The position numbers and the translations under genes are program-made. This document shows positions 23,551 to 36,147 of a stretch of 64,000 nucleotides of DNA, in pieces. Where the stretch lies: NCBI GenBank assembly GCA_030549335.1, contig CM060188.1:1116001-1180000 (forward strand), in the 5' to 3' direction. The stretch is from Pontederia crassipes. Lineage: Eukaryota > Streptophyta > Magnoliopsida > Commelinales > Pontederiaceae. Position 1 is the stretch's first letter; the number at the start of each line of letters is the position of its first letter. The notes beneath the pieces are model-generated. The model ran no database searches. It was given only the letters and a program-made list of their open reading frames with translations, and was not told the DNA's origin.

Positions 23551-25126
23551 CTGCATGGAGTGTTGAAAATTGTGACGCCAATAAATTAACAACATATTAT
23601 TAAAGAAAATAAATGCCACACACGTCCTAGCAAATTTCAATTAGGAGTTGAACTATCCCTAGCTCGTTTTCTATAAATAGTTGTTTTCTTCATTATATAG
23701 TTTCCTGATGCAGGACATTTTTTTAACTACCCTACCAGCTTCACAAGTTTGCAACGAGGTCGTTCTGAAAAAAAACTTCGAAATGAGGTACCCACTAAGT
23801 AGTAAATTTGTGATGCCCACATATATAAGCAACTTTAAACACAACGTAGATATCGTCCCAGTACGTAATGGAAAAGGTCATCATGCGCGGATAATTGCTG
23901 TAGTGATGCATGTATTCTAATGGCCTTCACATTTCCAGTAAATAAGAGGACTTGAATGTTTTTCTTCATGAAAATACTATATCCTCCTAAAAATCTTCCT
24001 AACACATACATATTAAAAATGCTCCCAAAAGTTGATAAAATTACTTACCATGACATTTTGAAATGTTAGATTTACTTTTAAGAGGATAATTAGAAGGATG
24101 TACTTCTACTAAATAAGTCATCTAAGAAAATAAAGAAAAAACATAATTCAATGTCTGTTTTTTTTTTTTCGCAAGTGGACATTTTGATTGGGTAACAACA
24201 AGATTGATAGTTCTTTATCTTGTTACTACCAGTCTTTTGTAGTTTTTTGTTTCAATAATATGTAAAGGGCTTTAATCAGCGTAAAATAATCTGGAATTAA
24301 AAAATCAGGAGCACCCAGCTCTACATTTTGATGCAGAGCATTTATTTTTTATTATTTAATTAATTTAATGAGTATGCAAAACACCTCGCTTTATCACTAT
24401 TTAACTAATTTTATAATTATAATTTACGATTAGATTAATCATATACTTGTTAGATGAAATAATATATATTTATTGAGATAATTTGATAATAAAAAGTATT
24501 ATTTAAGACTAAATAAATTATAATCATTGAATTAATCATATTTGTTAAAATAGCTTGATCATGACCATTGGATAATCTGATATTCTTAATCTTAATCATG
24601 TTTACTATTTAATATATATTTTAGATTATTATATACTTATTTTATTAATATAATAAGTAAAATAAGTGCTCAAATGTTCTACATATACATTTTTCTATAT
24701 TATTATTCATGATTAAATTAATCATATAATTTGTAGATGAAGTAATATATACTTAAAAAACTAATTTGACAATAAAAAAAAGTATTCTAAGACTAAATAA
24801 ATGGTGATCATTGAATTAGTGGTATATGTAATGATCAAAACCAATGGATGATCTTAATATTGATCAAATTTGCTATCTAACTAATAAATATTTTATTAAT
24901 CTAATAAAAATTGGCATTCTACATCGACTGTGCTACATTGGCAAATAAATATAAGTTTACTCTTGAAGAATACACACTTGTGTATGTAATATGAGGAAAC
25001 AACATTGGCTGAAAAAGAGTCATTGTCTCATAAATCTATTTAACATGATTCAAAGATATTTCAACCATCTCATTCAAAGGAGAAGAAATCAAATCATCTC
25101 ATTTCATAGGCAAAAATTAGATTCTC
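23551..25126. other. AT-rich intergenic sequence
   Basis: No gene is supportable. Around 24400-24900 there are two loosely similar AT-rich stretches (TAATCATATACTTGTTAGATGA-like), probably a decayed duplication. Confidence 0.45.
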
Positions 25127-25134
25127 CTTTGAAT

Positions 25135-25839
25135 CAATGTTATAAGATTCGATCTGGCCATCGATCTGGATTGGTTGACGGATCAAGCCAAACCGATCGA
25201 ACCAATTAGACCCAGATGGTCGGATCAGATAATTATAATTTAATATAAAATAATAATATATGTATAAAATTAGCATAATGATAATTATAAGTCAATGTAT
25301 AATAATTTTTTAATCACTAATCATAAGACAAGATTTATTCAAATGAACAATGAATCAAATCAAATATAATTTCATAAGAAATACAATATAAATTTTAATA
25401 TTTTACTAAATTTGTTATTTTAGGATTATGATAATTCGTGTTAGCATCGTATTTGAATTTGCAATAGATTATATTTTATTTAGAATGATTAACAATATAA
25501 ATAATAATCTTTTTATTATCATTGATTTTAATTGTGTATATAATATAATATCTTAATAAATTTAAATTGTTTGTGATAATTAGAAAGATAATAATAATAA
25601 ATTATGCGTATGTCATTATTAAAATGTTAAAGATATGATAAAAAAATGGAAAAATTAGAAATTATATTTTTTTCGAAAAAAATTCTTTAAACTTAGTCGG
25701 GTCATTCAAACCCGTCGAGTTTAATGATCCAACCCAAGTTGACCTAATTTTGATTGGATCAATCGGTGATCCGAGTTTTGAGCGATCCAAAGTCATTTTA
25801 AATTTCGGACATCGGTCCGACCGATCGAGCACAACATTG
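25135..25839. mobile_element. hAT-like MITE, 705 bp
   Basis: The left end CAATGTTATAAGATTCGATC and the right end read inward CAATGTTGTGCTCGATC form inverted repeats. The flanks are CTTTGAAT (25127-25134) and CTTTGAAC (25840-25847), an 8-bp target duplication with one mismatch. The ends are GC-rich with GATCGGACC-type sequence around an AT-rich non-coding core. Confidence 0.75.
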
Positions 25840-25847
25840 CTTTGAAC

Positions 25848-27375
25848 CATATTGGGCGCATCAAAGTCGGTGAGGATTGGATTAAACTGAGGTGACTATC
25901 TCGGAAATAAAAAAAAGTACTAAAATTAAAACTAAACAAAAAAAAAGTTAGGATGAAAAAAAATTGGACGGTCTTCCCTCTCGGAAAAAGTAAGAACTAT
26001 GAAACCCTGTTTCTTGATGAAGGCCGTACGCATTTGCAAACACTGTCTCCACACATTGATGAACGCACTATGTCATTTGTCACCAAAATAAATGTGAACT
26101 AAAGTTTGTCTTGTAGAAAAAAAATTAGATACAAAAAAATAATTTCATATGTCCAATTTAATCTTTTTAAAATTAAGATAAAAAAATTGTTTCTTGTAAC
26201 TCAGTCTTATGCATTGTTTGGCACATATAAAATATAAAGTATTAAGTGGCGGATATCATTTTGACCGAATTAAAATACTAGTACGAGTTTTTGATAAATA
26301 TTTTTAAAAAAGTAACTTCTAAAGATTTTAATATAAAACATAATAAGCTACTTACACTAGCTTATAGAGTATATATTATAGTGATTTTATATTTTATTTT
26401 TATCATACTCTCATTCTTTTTAATATAAAAATTTGTTTAATTTTTTAAACATCATATTTTTTATCTAATATATAACATCTTTAAATTTCCTTAAAACTCA
26501 AACAATTTTATTTTAAAATAATCAATATTTTTATTTAACATAATATATTTATTCAAAATAATATATTTTAAATTAATTGTTATGGATATGATACTTATAA
26601 GAATAAGTTTAAGTTATATTCTTATCATTGTATCAAATTTATAAATAAATCGTTATTCATTGATAAGTAACCACTATTATCTAATCAAATCTTTATTTCT
26701 ATTCAAATCATTATCTACTAATCAAATCTTTAACTTTGTTAAACATAATCTTCAATATAAAGTCAGAATTAAGGAAAGGACTGTGGCTCTGTAATAGAAG
26801 TTGTTTTTTTTATTTCCATTCGTTGAACAAAGTTTTCATGGTCACCAAAAGCAGAAAAATGAGGAAAAAAACCTTGGTAACTAATTCATTTTGCTCGTAT
26901 CAAGATACCCATGTATGTGTTTGTGTGTGGAAACAATAATATTATATATCGAATAGAAAAATCTGGCCAAAAGATGGTTGAAATCTGGGTGTATGGTGTT
27001 CATAATCCGGTTTATCCAAAAAAAATAAAATTTAAAATGATGATCCCATCAAATTTAAACAATTTCAATTTTGATATATTTTTTTCGATAAGAATTTTGA
27101 TATTTATTTATCGTTTTGTCTGCATAAGAGTTCAAACTATTAAAGCACTTTCGAACGTTGGGACATGAAGTGGGGTGGTGGGTAGTTATAAGACGAGATG
27201 AAGCATAAATTAGGTTGAATTTTAAAAAAGTTGCACCCTGCACTGTTGTCATATAGGGGAGGGGGCCGGGATTCGAATTGGATACAAGTAGTTGACAGGA
27301 AAGATAGGCGGAAGGGATCATGCATGGATGCATGGCATCGCCTTCATCGTATTTTGATTGTTGTTTCTCTCACAG
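25848..27375. other. AT-rich intergenic sequence upstream of the F-box gene
   Basis: No credible protein gene. The last 200 bp (CTGCACTGTTG, GGGAGGGGGCCGGG) are more GC-rich and may hold the 5' exon and promoter of the F-box gene. A small upstream exon is expected because the first recognised coding exon follows a good acceptor (CTCTCACAG at 27367-27375). Confidence 0.4.
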
Positions 27376-27402
27376 AAATATCTCCTCCGAATTCGTCCAA
27401 TT

Positions 27403-28097
27403 ATGCCAAGTTCAATAGATTCACTCCCAATAGATGCTCTGGTAGGCTGCACATCCCTCTGTTCCTCTCGCCTTGCTGTTCATTCTCTGACTTGTGCGAT
27501 CTGATCACGGTATCAGTTATGTGTATTAACTATGTATGAGTTCTTTTGAGTTGAAGGTCCAAATACTCTGCAAACTGAACCATGATGAACTCAAGCTACT
27601 GCGTTCCATCTCCAAGTCGTTCCTCCATGCCGTGAGAGACCTTCTAATTAAAAAAACTCTCCCACCTGCATGCACAGTTTGGTAACCATATATGCAAAAA
27701 GAAAGTAATCCCTGCTCACTTCTTATGCTGTCCTTTGTTCAGGCACTTATTGCCCAGAGAATGCACTTCGACTTCTCTACACCAGAACCGAAGAGGATGG
27801 CAAGCTTTCCTGGGTACATCTCTCTTCCTCCCTCCACTCATGCATGCAGTCGATGTATTTCTCTCACTGGTAGCTGTATGTATCACACTCTCTTCGTTTA
27901 GGGATATCAACATCAGTGCTCCTGGGGCCCCGTTACTGAAGCTCGAGAATAGAAGGAAGCCAAGGACGTCCAAGTTGTGGAAGCAAGGGACACAAAAGAT
28001 TGCAATTGTGCTGTTCTCCGACGAAGGACCGGGAGGAGGTGTGAAGGTTTCCGATGGTGCAACGTTGCTGCCAACAAGGGCAAAACGTTCGTCATGA
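27403..28097 (+). CDS. Small F-box protein, stress-induced FBS type, four exons
   Basis: The exons 27403-27441, 27557-27631, 27743-27813 and 27902-28097 join in frame to 126 residues. Each junction has GT/AG borders (CTG|GTAGGC, TTGAAG|GTCC, GCC|GTGAGA, GTTCAG|GCA, GG|GTACAT, TTTAG|GG). Residues about 5-45 (SLPIDALVQILCKLNHDEL...RSISKSF) form the F-box that binds SKP1/ASK in SCF ubiquitin ligases. It is followed by the motif LIAQRMHFDFSTP, which is characteristic of the plant FBS1/At4g35930-like group; that group name is from memory. The C-terminal half is basic, with no LRR or kelch repeats. The first exon may start upstream: the acceptor at 27375 implies that residues KYLLRIRPI could precede Met1 if a 5' exon is spliced on. 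Confidence 0.78.
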
Positions 28098-28633
28098 ACC
28101 AGATGTTGCGTGCATGCATGATTTGTGATCATGATTTGCATTTTATGAGTATATATATACCTGAGTGCATGTATTCCCATGTTATGTTTTAACGTGTCTG
28201 TCACAAATTGTAGTAGAACCTTTTTACATCGTCTAATTTTGATGTGTAAGTACGTGTAGTGTAACTCCTTATTTCATTAGTAGTAGTAAATTAGTAATAG
28301 TATTTGTTAGGATCAGAACAAATGATAAGTTGAGTTAAACTTTCAAGTACAGAAATTAAATTCGTCTTCTGATACATCAACATTGATGAGTGTCCAGCTG
28401 GAGACGAAGAGTTGGATTTGGATTGTGGAACAAAAGTGTGTTGAATGGACTAATCAGAATTGAACGAGACAGAGAAAGTTAAACGTTTGCCATATTAATG
28501 AAACATTTGAAAAGCCCAACAGGCCCAGTTAAGTCTGGGCTCATCCCAAACCATTTGTTATTCTCGTGAAATTTAGCCCACACATGAAATGTAATGGATT
28601 ATAAAATTAATTATTAGGAAATGATATGACATT

Positions 28634-29081
28634 TGGGGGTCCTTTTGTTCGGAATTAGAAGTTAGAATAATTCAATAACCTCAAGAATATAAACAAACGC
28701 GAGCGAAATATAATTATTTTGGTTAAATTTCCAAAACAACGAAATTACTTCAAAAAGTGTGAAATCGTTGTTTTTAATCTCCTTAGCATAATATATGTAT
28801 TTCGCTAAAACAGTAGAATACATATATTCCGTTGCTTTTCCATTTTTTCATTATCTTTTTTATTTTTTATTATTTAACTATACATTATTATATTATAATT
28901 TTTATAATAATAACAATAATAAATGTAAACTATTTATAATAAAATATTTTTGTTATAAAATATAAATTTTATTCTTTTTAACCAAACAAAAAATAGAATA
29001 AGAATATAATTAAAATATTATATTCTTTAAAATAAAATTTATTATTCCTTAAAAATATCATCTAACCAAACGACCCTTAAA
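28634..29081. mobile_element. Tourist-like MITE
   Basis: The left end GGGGGTCCTTTTGTTCGG and the right end read inward AAGGGTCGTTTGGTTAG form imperfect inverted repeats of the GGGTCGTTTGG kind around an AT-rich interior with no coding sequence. The exact target duplication is not resolved. Confidence 0.5.
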
Positions 29082-30283
29082 ATTTTGAGTCTCGTTTTAA
29101 CCTAAACGTTAAAGCATGTCTTAATTAAGATCAAGAGTATTATGTTATTTGAGAGTAAGAAATGTTCCCCATGTTGTAACCTCGTTTTGATTTGTAAAGA
29201 AAAATTTTATTTGGAGCATTTCTACTTTGCATAGACACATGGAACATCGTTAAGTATAAGATCAGCTATTAGCATATTAAAAGTGAGTCTGATCTTAATT
29301 TTTACCTCATTAGGATTGAAGATATTCGATTGAAGCAGGCACTTTAATTGAGGCAACGGATAATATTAAGTTTAATTCAAGATTTATCTTAAATTTTCCT
29401 TAATTTTATATACATTAGTTAAAAGTTCATGATTCACTCTTTGAACTGATTGAGAATAATTCTCCGTTAAAAAGTTCAAATGAGAAATTTAAAAATATAT
29501 TTTTAAAATTTCTAATGTTAATTTAACGGTATTATCTTGTATTTGGAGAAAAAAAATCATCACTCAATACCTAACTCGATTTGCATCAAAATATTAAAAT
29601 TACTATAAGTAAAAATATAAAAATAAGCAACAACCGTAATATTTTTAAAGGAATAGAGGCTATGCGAAGAAAAAAAATTATATATGGACCGTTGAATACA
29701 ATTCATAAATAAAGCATAATTAAAATATTTACAAATAAGTGTCGGATCATAATTCAACAGTGATTTATATATTAAGTTTTTTTTCCCACCATCCTTATTC
29801 CCTATTTCTAATCATTTCCTCATCATACATTATAAATCTTAATTTTAAGATATTATTATACTTATTTTCATGCTTAAACTAGTAATTGTGATGTTTCCAT
29901 TTTACATATGTAATAATAGAAACGTAAATGGGATTGAATCGCAATTGATTATTATCTCGTAACATAATTATTAAAACCAATTATTAATTTTCAAAGTTAT
30001 CTCGTAACAAAATTACTATTTAGACGCTCACTCAAATTATACCTTGCAAACTAAAATAAAAAAATAAACTACCGAAAAAAAAACTAAAATAAAATAAAAT
30101 TTATGGAATCGTTTTGTTTTTTTTCTCGTGGCGGTTCCTTACACGTGGCGAGCAAGAGCACGTCCAGACCGTGACTGTCACGTGCGGAGGACGGTGTCCT
30201 CATAATTAGACGGGAACCTTCGCAGCCACTTTCACCACCGTCGCCGCCTGCCAATTACCTCCTCGGCTCCTCCTCCATCGACG
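29082..30283. other. AT-rich spacer and V-ATPase c promoter
   Basis: 29082-30100 is AT-rich without a gene. Just upstream of the V-ATPase gene, 30120-30283 turns GC-rich and contains ACACGTGGCG (30132-30141), an ACGTG-core G-box/ABRE-like site. This suggests stress- or light-responsive control of the proton-pump subunit. Confidence 0.5.
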
Positions 30284-30331
30284 GACAGATCTCCGATCTC
30301 CGACCGACCGACAGATCTCCGATCTCCGACC
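30284..30331 (+). repeat. 22-bp direct repeat in the V-ATPase c 5' UTR
   Basis: The same 22-mer (GACAGATC...CTCCGACC) occurs at 30284-30305 and 30310-30331, the second ending exactly at the ATG. The 4-bp spacer gives a 26-bp period. Confidence 0.9.
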
Positions 30332-32497
30332 ATGTCTACATTCAGCGGCGATGAGACGGCCCCCTTCTTCGGCTTCCTCGGCGCCGCCGCTGCCCTCGTC
30401 TTCTCCTGTAAGGATATCTTATTCTCTCTAATGACTATATTGGATTCAGGAGTGATTTTTGTTTCCTTTGTTTCGTTCTGTTTTTTTTTTCAAGGCATGG
30501 GAGCCGCGTACGGGACGGCGAAGAGCGGGGTCGGTGTGGCGTCGATGGGGGTGATGCGGCCGGAGCTCGTCATGAAATCGATCGTGCCGGTGGTCATGGC
30601 CGGAGTGCTCGGTATCTACGGCCTCATCATCGCCGTCATCATCAGCACCGGAATCAACCCCAAGGCCAAGTCCTACTACCTTTTCGACGGGTACGCCCAT
30701 CTTTCCTCCGGGTTGGCCTGTGGCCTCGCCGGCCTCTCCGCAGGAATGGCCATCGGCATCGTCGGTGATGCCGGAGTCAGGTACCCCTTCCATTTTTAGT
30801 TGCAATTCGTCAACTCTTTCTGTTAGACATGTCTTCCTGTTCGTTATTTTTTTTTAAATATATACGTTTTGTCCAAGTTGATCTAGGCTTTGATCTTCAG
30901 AAGCTATCGTTATCTGGCATTACAGTTCTTCTCCACTTTATTTTTTGGTGAAGTCTGCACTTTTTTTTCAAATTGTAAATCTCTATGCACAGTTCAAGTA
31001 GAGTACAAAGGTTTGCATAAAAAACAGTACGGTCACCCTTGTATAAATCTAAAGGAATTGCTGAATTAAATGGAGTTATGCACACAGAACGGAATGATCC
31101 GAATGGCAATTAGCAAAGAGAACATTCAGTATGTTAAGAAAAAATTCGTTGTAGACTGTGTTCAGAAAGTTTGAAAATTGTCATGTTGTACAAAACTGTG
31201 AATAGTTCTCGAGGATGAACTTGTTTTGTTTAGTTGATCTATCCATGTTGCACAGATTTGTGTGGTATTGTGTTCACACAGGCACAAGCATCACGAAGTT
31301 CAGTCAAAAAATTAAATTGATAGGTGAGAAATATACTCTTAGGTGAGCTATGGTTATTTGTGACAAATTGTCAACTTTTATGATGGATAATTCATCTGTG
31401 ACAACATTTTGATGATCATGCCTAGGGGTGTTGCGATCTAATACACCTTAGTTCGGTTGTGATAGATAATATTTCATCTTTGGCAACTTTTCTATAATCG
31501 TGCCCAGGGTACTGACCCGACACCGGCCAGAAATCTGAATCCACAACAAAAAAATTTTCTGAGGTGATATAAAATTCGGTGTCCACATAATTCAGACCAG
31601 TTCATCCTGGGTTGGGTCCTGCTCTTTTTCCTTTTTATTCTTTTTTCCTTGTGTAATTAAGGAGATATTATTTGTTAGCATTTATTTCAAACAAGAAACC
31701 AAGATATTTGCAAATGTGGTGCATTTAAAACAGTTCAAGGCAAGTTATTTCAAAGAGCAATTAAAGAAAGTTATTTCAAAAATCATTTAAAGCAAGTTAT
31801 GTCAAAGGTCATTTAAAACAAGTTAAAGCATTTACAGCAGGTTATCTCCAATTATTACTAAATCAATTTAAAGCATTTAAATCAAGCAACATAAAACTAT
31901 TTAAAGCAAGTTATTTCAAGGTCATTTAAAGTATTCCCAAAAACCATTTAAAGCAACCCACTCATCTTGGAAATGAAACAACTCAATCCATTCTGTGAAC
32001 TGAGATGGCTGGGTTCTAAGTGGCAAGCCACGTGGACAATATGCATTACTTTGACCATTTGATGCAAGATCTTATGTTGTTGCAATTTGCAAATGCTTGC
32101 AACTTGTAGTGATGTCAAAATTAGTACATTTGATTTCTTGCTTACTTACACTCATGTGCATGGTGAAACCAATAGAGGAAAAGTGAACTCTCTTTTGCTA
32201 TCCAAGATGCTATGCTATCCTTTATTTTTCAGCTGTATGCATTCTCGAACCAATAGTGAAAGAATGCAGAGCCTTTTTCTTTTTTTGCTTCCCATTGAAT
32301 ATAGTTATCTTTGTTATGGGTCTTTTTTGCAAATTATTGATCCATTACTTTTATTTTCTTTCAGAGCTAATGCGCAGCAACCCAAACTCTTTGTTGGAAT
32401 GATCCTGATACTCATCTTTGCTGAAGCATTGGCACTTTACGGCCTCATTGTCGGCATCATCCTCTCTTCTCGTGCTGGTCAATCTAGAGCCGAGTAA
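30332..32497 (+). CDS. VHA-c: V-type H+-ATPase 16 kDa proteolipid subunit c
   Basis: The exons 30332-30407, 30495-30780 and 32365-32497 join through TCCT|GTAAGG, TCAAG|GC, GTCAG|GTACC and TTTCAG|AG to 164 residues, the normal plant length. The protein starts [14 protein letters not shown] and ends [10 protein letters not shown], essentially identical to other plant VHA-c proteins. It has four transmembrane helices; the proton-carrying glutamate is Glu141 in helix 4 ([12 protein letters not shown]). The subunit forms the rotating c-ring of the Vo sector in tonoplast, Golgi and endosomal membranes and couples ATP hydrolysis to proton pumping. The 5' leader contains a 22-bp direct repeat, and an ACGTG element lies about 195 bp upstream. 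Intron 2 (1584 bp) carries a degenerate tandem repeat. Confidence 0.97.
31725..31960 (+). repeat. Degenerate tandem repeat in V-ATPase c intron 2
   Basis: Roughly eight imperfect units of about 25-30 bp built on TCATTTAAAGCAAGTTATTT. All lie within the second intron, with no coding effect. Confidence 0.8.
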
Positions 32498-33167
32498 AGG
32501 GGGATGTTCCTTCTCTGTAAGCTCAAACTGGTCTTCCAGAATTTTGCAATCAAACTATATTCATGTACCATCTTTACAGCCGTGAAAGTTTCACGCTGGT
32601 TATTCTCTGTATTCTAGAGATATTAGGATTTCAGGAGAAATAAGGATCACATAATGCAGTGACCAAATTGAATTTTGTTTGTTGTTCACTATGGATTATT
32701 CAACTATGTCAGTAATGTTTTCGAATTGTTCACTAATTTATTTCGTAATCTACTCATCGTAAAGGTATTTGCAGGGGATTTATAAGGGGATTCAATTGTT
32801 CACTAATTTATCTTTACCTATGTATATGGCAACTTTCCATTATCAGTCTCTTTCTATTTGCATATTTTGGTCGTCTTAAAAACTATGCGTCCTTGCACGA
32901 TTTTTAGGCAGTGATTGGATGACATGTACGAGGCATATAATTGACATGGATCTAGTTACTTTTCTTTTGACAGCCTAATGTTCATAATTATATGAGCATC
33001 ATTCAATGTATAATATATGTTATGTTAAAGAAAAATAACAATATCCATGTGAGTTATGATGTTATTTTTATAGTGCATTCGGATATTGGTAATAGATGAA
33101 ATGATGAGTACAAGAGAACTGAAGATCTTTATCCGATTATCTTAAAGAAAATTTAATTTAGACTTTA
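32498..33167. other. V-ATPase c 3' UTR and spacer
   Basis: The 3' UTR probably ends within the first 150-250 bp after the stop. The rest is AT-rich, with no gene seen. Confidence 0.5.
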
Positions 33168-33382
33168 TGTTAGAAATCATCCCGAGCTCCGAGAGTGGCC
33201 GCCGGTTGCACGTCAAGAAGAAAAGGAAGGAAAATTGCATAGGGGTGACAGGGAGAAAAGAGTAAAGGTGTGTGATTCTATTCAAAACGATAGAAACTAT
33301 TATAACTATGGTCACACAATTCCAAGGTTACATCTCTATTTATAGTGTAGGAATCGACATACATGAAAGATTAAATCGTTAT

Positions 33383-36147
33383 TGTAAGTTTAAAAAAAAT
33401 ATAATTAAGTTTAAAAGGGGAGGGCATTTTAAAAAAAAGTCACGTAAAAAAAAGAGTGCGGATCGTCTTTTGCCGTCCACTTTCGACCACCGGATCTCGG
33501 TCATCCGACCTTCGTTTTTTGCGTGTGAGGTACAGTTGGAAAGAGCGCGAGGAGACGGACATTTTCACATATAATATGGGATGATCGGTCCACTGTGCGC
33601 AATACAGTGAGGGAAAAATGCGAGGAGGGCGAAAAATTCGCCGCCGATGATTCCGGCGATGATTCGCACCGATTCTTCTTCTGGTGTGGTGTACATCGTT
33701 CTCAGACCGATTAGGATCATTTTGAGGAGTTTTAGCCATGTTTTTGTTACAAATCACATGGGAGGCCGAAATTAGGGCTTTTCGACAAACTTTTCCGACG
33801 AACTTTCCGGCGAACCGACGGGAAACTCCGGTCAAGCTCACTCCGACGTTTTGGTAGGTGTACACACAAGGGAAAAAACGCATTGGATTGTTGTCCGTAA
33901 AAAAATTTAATCACAACTTACTTGTAGGTTTATCGATTTCGGGTTCCGATTGTCAGGCGATATTTCCGACGACCCATCCTCAATGTGTATTGGTAAGCGA
34001 ATGAAAATGCACAATAAATTTAATTTCGGATATGAAACTGATTTTTTATTAATTTTATTATGCTACTAACGAAGAAGGCGACATTTGGCGTTCGACGGGT
34101 GTGATTCCGATTTAGAGAGCGGCTGATTTCATTATTATGGTAAGGATGATTGGTGGCCGAAACTATTTATAAGATTTAATTTCATACTTGATAAGAATTA
34201 GTTATAGGGTCTAATTCGAATTATTATATGCTTAATTGAACATGATAGGTGGCTGTCCGATGAGCTTTGAGTAAGGTGCTATTAGTTGGCGATTTCTTTT
34301 TCCTTATCGGTAAGCATGATAAAAATTTATGGTGATGATCGATTTATGAAAATTAGTTTATATGATAGTTGTAGTTCATTAATTATAAACTTAGGTAAGA
34401 AAATGATAAATTATAAATCTAGGTACCACGATGTCGTTAGAAAAGATATTATGAAGTGATTAATGAACTAAAAGATAAATGATGTCTAGAAGTGATAAAT
34501 GTCTTAAATGATAAGTTATATTTTTAAATAAGATTTAAATGGATGTAATAAATATTTCTTTCCTTTGAATATATTCGGATGGAAGTTAGTTGAGACTTAA
34601 GGAATCTAATGTGAGGGAACTTATCTCAATTGATATGAATTGCTAAACCCTTCGGGGTGAAGACATTATTCCATCCGATGTGAAATGAATTTTCGTGATA
34701 ATTTCATTCATGCATATTCATATATTTATATGCTTCATATCTGTGTCATCATATGACTTGTGATATTTTATTATGAAAATTTTGAAAATATGTATGCTTG
34801 TGAAATTGAAGTGAATATTTTATTTTTGAAAAGGAAAGTTTATATGATGGTTTCTAATTCTAAACTTCTATTTGAAAACTGCATGCATGTATCATGTGCA
34901 TTACATGTAAAAATTCGCATAAGGCGGAGTGTTTTCACCTCAGAGAATTGGCCAACTCTGAGTAGATCGATTGGGATCCAATTTGCTCTGTGTCGATACA
35001 GTGACACGAGGAGCAGGTTCAACACAATGTGTCAATATAGTGACACGAAGGGTGAAATTAGAACAATCATCCTGTGACGATATAGTGACACGAGGGATAA
35101 AATGGAAAAAGAAAAGAAATAAGCTTTGTGTCGATATAGTAACACGAGGAGCGGTTCAACGTCCTGTGGCAATATAGTGACACGAGGGACGGAACTAGAA
35201 CAACCACCCTATGACGATATAGTGACACGAGGAGTGTGTGAAGAAGCACTCGATTGACGAGTGGTATGGATATCCGTGTTTGACGATGATTCCCCAACTT
35301 ATATATTATATATGTATGATTTCACCATGCATGTGCATACATGACATTCATTTTGCATGATCATTATGTGAATGAGTTCCTTTTGAAAAAGAGTGAATTT
35401 AAATTTTTTCTGAAAATAAGATGTTGATTTTCGCAATGGTTTTCATACTTGAGATAGTCATTTTAATTCACTGAGCTTAATCCATGCTCACCCCTTTTTT
35501 CTTTTAATGTTTACAGAAAAGGAATACATATGTTGCATGATTGTTTGGAAATGAATATTGATTCAAAAGGGATAGTGTGTGAGATTTCACGAGGAATGTA
35601 TCTGTCTTAATGTTGCTCTTTTGACACTTATATTTTCTTTTTAAACTGATTATTATGATTTTTATTTATCTTGACACCACCTGATTTTGGATTGTGGCCC
35701 ATGATTTATTGTGGATATAAATTAATTGATGGGAGTTGAGGTTCCATGGATTATGGATGTGGTGATATGGTCGAGTCCCTATCATGGAATTGGATAAGGG
35801 CTTGTGACCCTTAATGAATTTTGGAAAGCATTCGATATGTTTTGTTGGTGTAATAGTTTTGAGACGAAACTTTTTGGACTCGAGTCTCATATTCTTTGAT
35901 AATTATAAATTGTCAGTGATATACATAGTAAATTTTATAAATTGCCTATGATGTGAATAAATATGGATAAATGTTGTATTTGACGCATGAACGAATTACT
36001 CATACGTCATGTCGAAATTTTTTGAAATTTTCAGTGTTAGTTGATTTTTGGAACGTTGGTTTCCGTTGAAGATTTGAATTTGAATTTAAACGATTGAATT
36101 TCCGATTTTACCCCTTGTGACGCCAAAAGAAGTTGAAGGACGTTATA
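33383..36147. mobile_element. Large solo LTR, Ty3/gypsy type, inside the other element's LTR
   Basis: The 2.77-kb insert begins TGTAAG and ends GGACGTTATA, close to the TGTAACGTCC...GGACGTTACA ends of plant chromovirus LTRs. Flanks GTTAT (33378-33382) and ATTAT (36148-36152) look like a 5-bp target duplication with one mismatch. It holds an internal minisatellite and an ACTGAGCTTAATCCATGCTCACC leader-like stretch (near 35480), but no retroviral coding domains. It inserted after the host element. Confidence 0.65.
34981..35232 (+). repeat. Minisatellite with GTGACACGAGG units
   Basis: Six units of about 36-60 bp, each containing a TGTGNCGATATAGTGACACGA-like core. The short palindrome GTGTCGATATAGTGACAC within the core could fold. 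The array lies inside the solo LTR. Confidence 0.85.

Noticed and set aside
33440-33883. 147-codon minus-strand frame
   Set aside because: It lies entirely within the solo LTR and has no family similarity.
34981-35232. Regularly spaced repeats as a CRISPR array
   Set aside because: Units are variable in length and sequence, have no constant repeat/spacer structure, and the genome is a plant.
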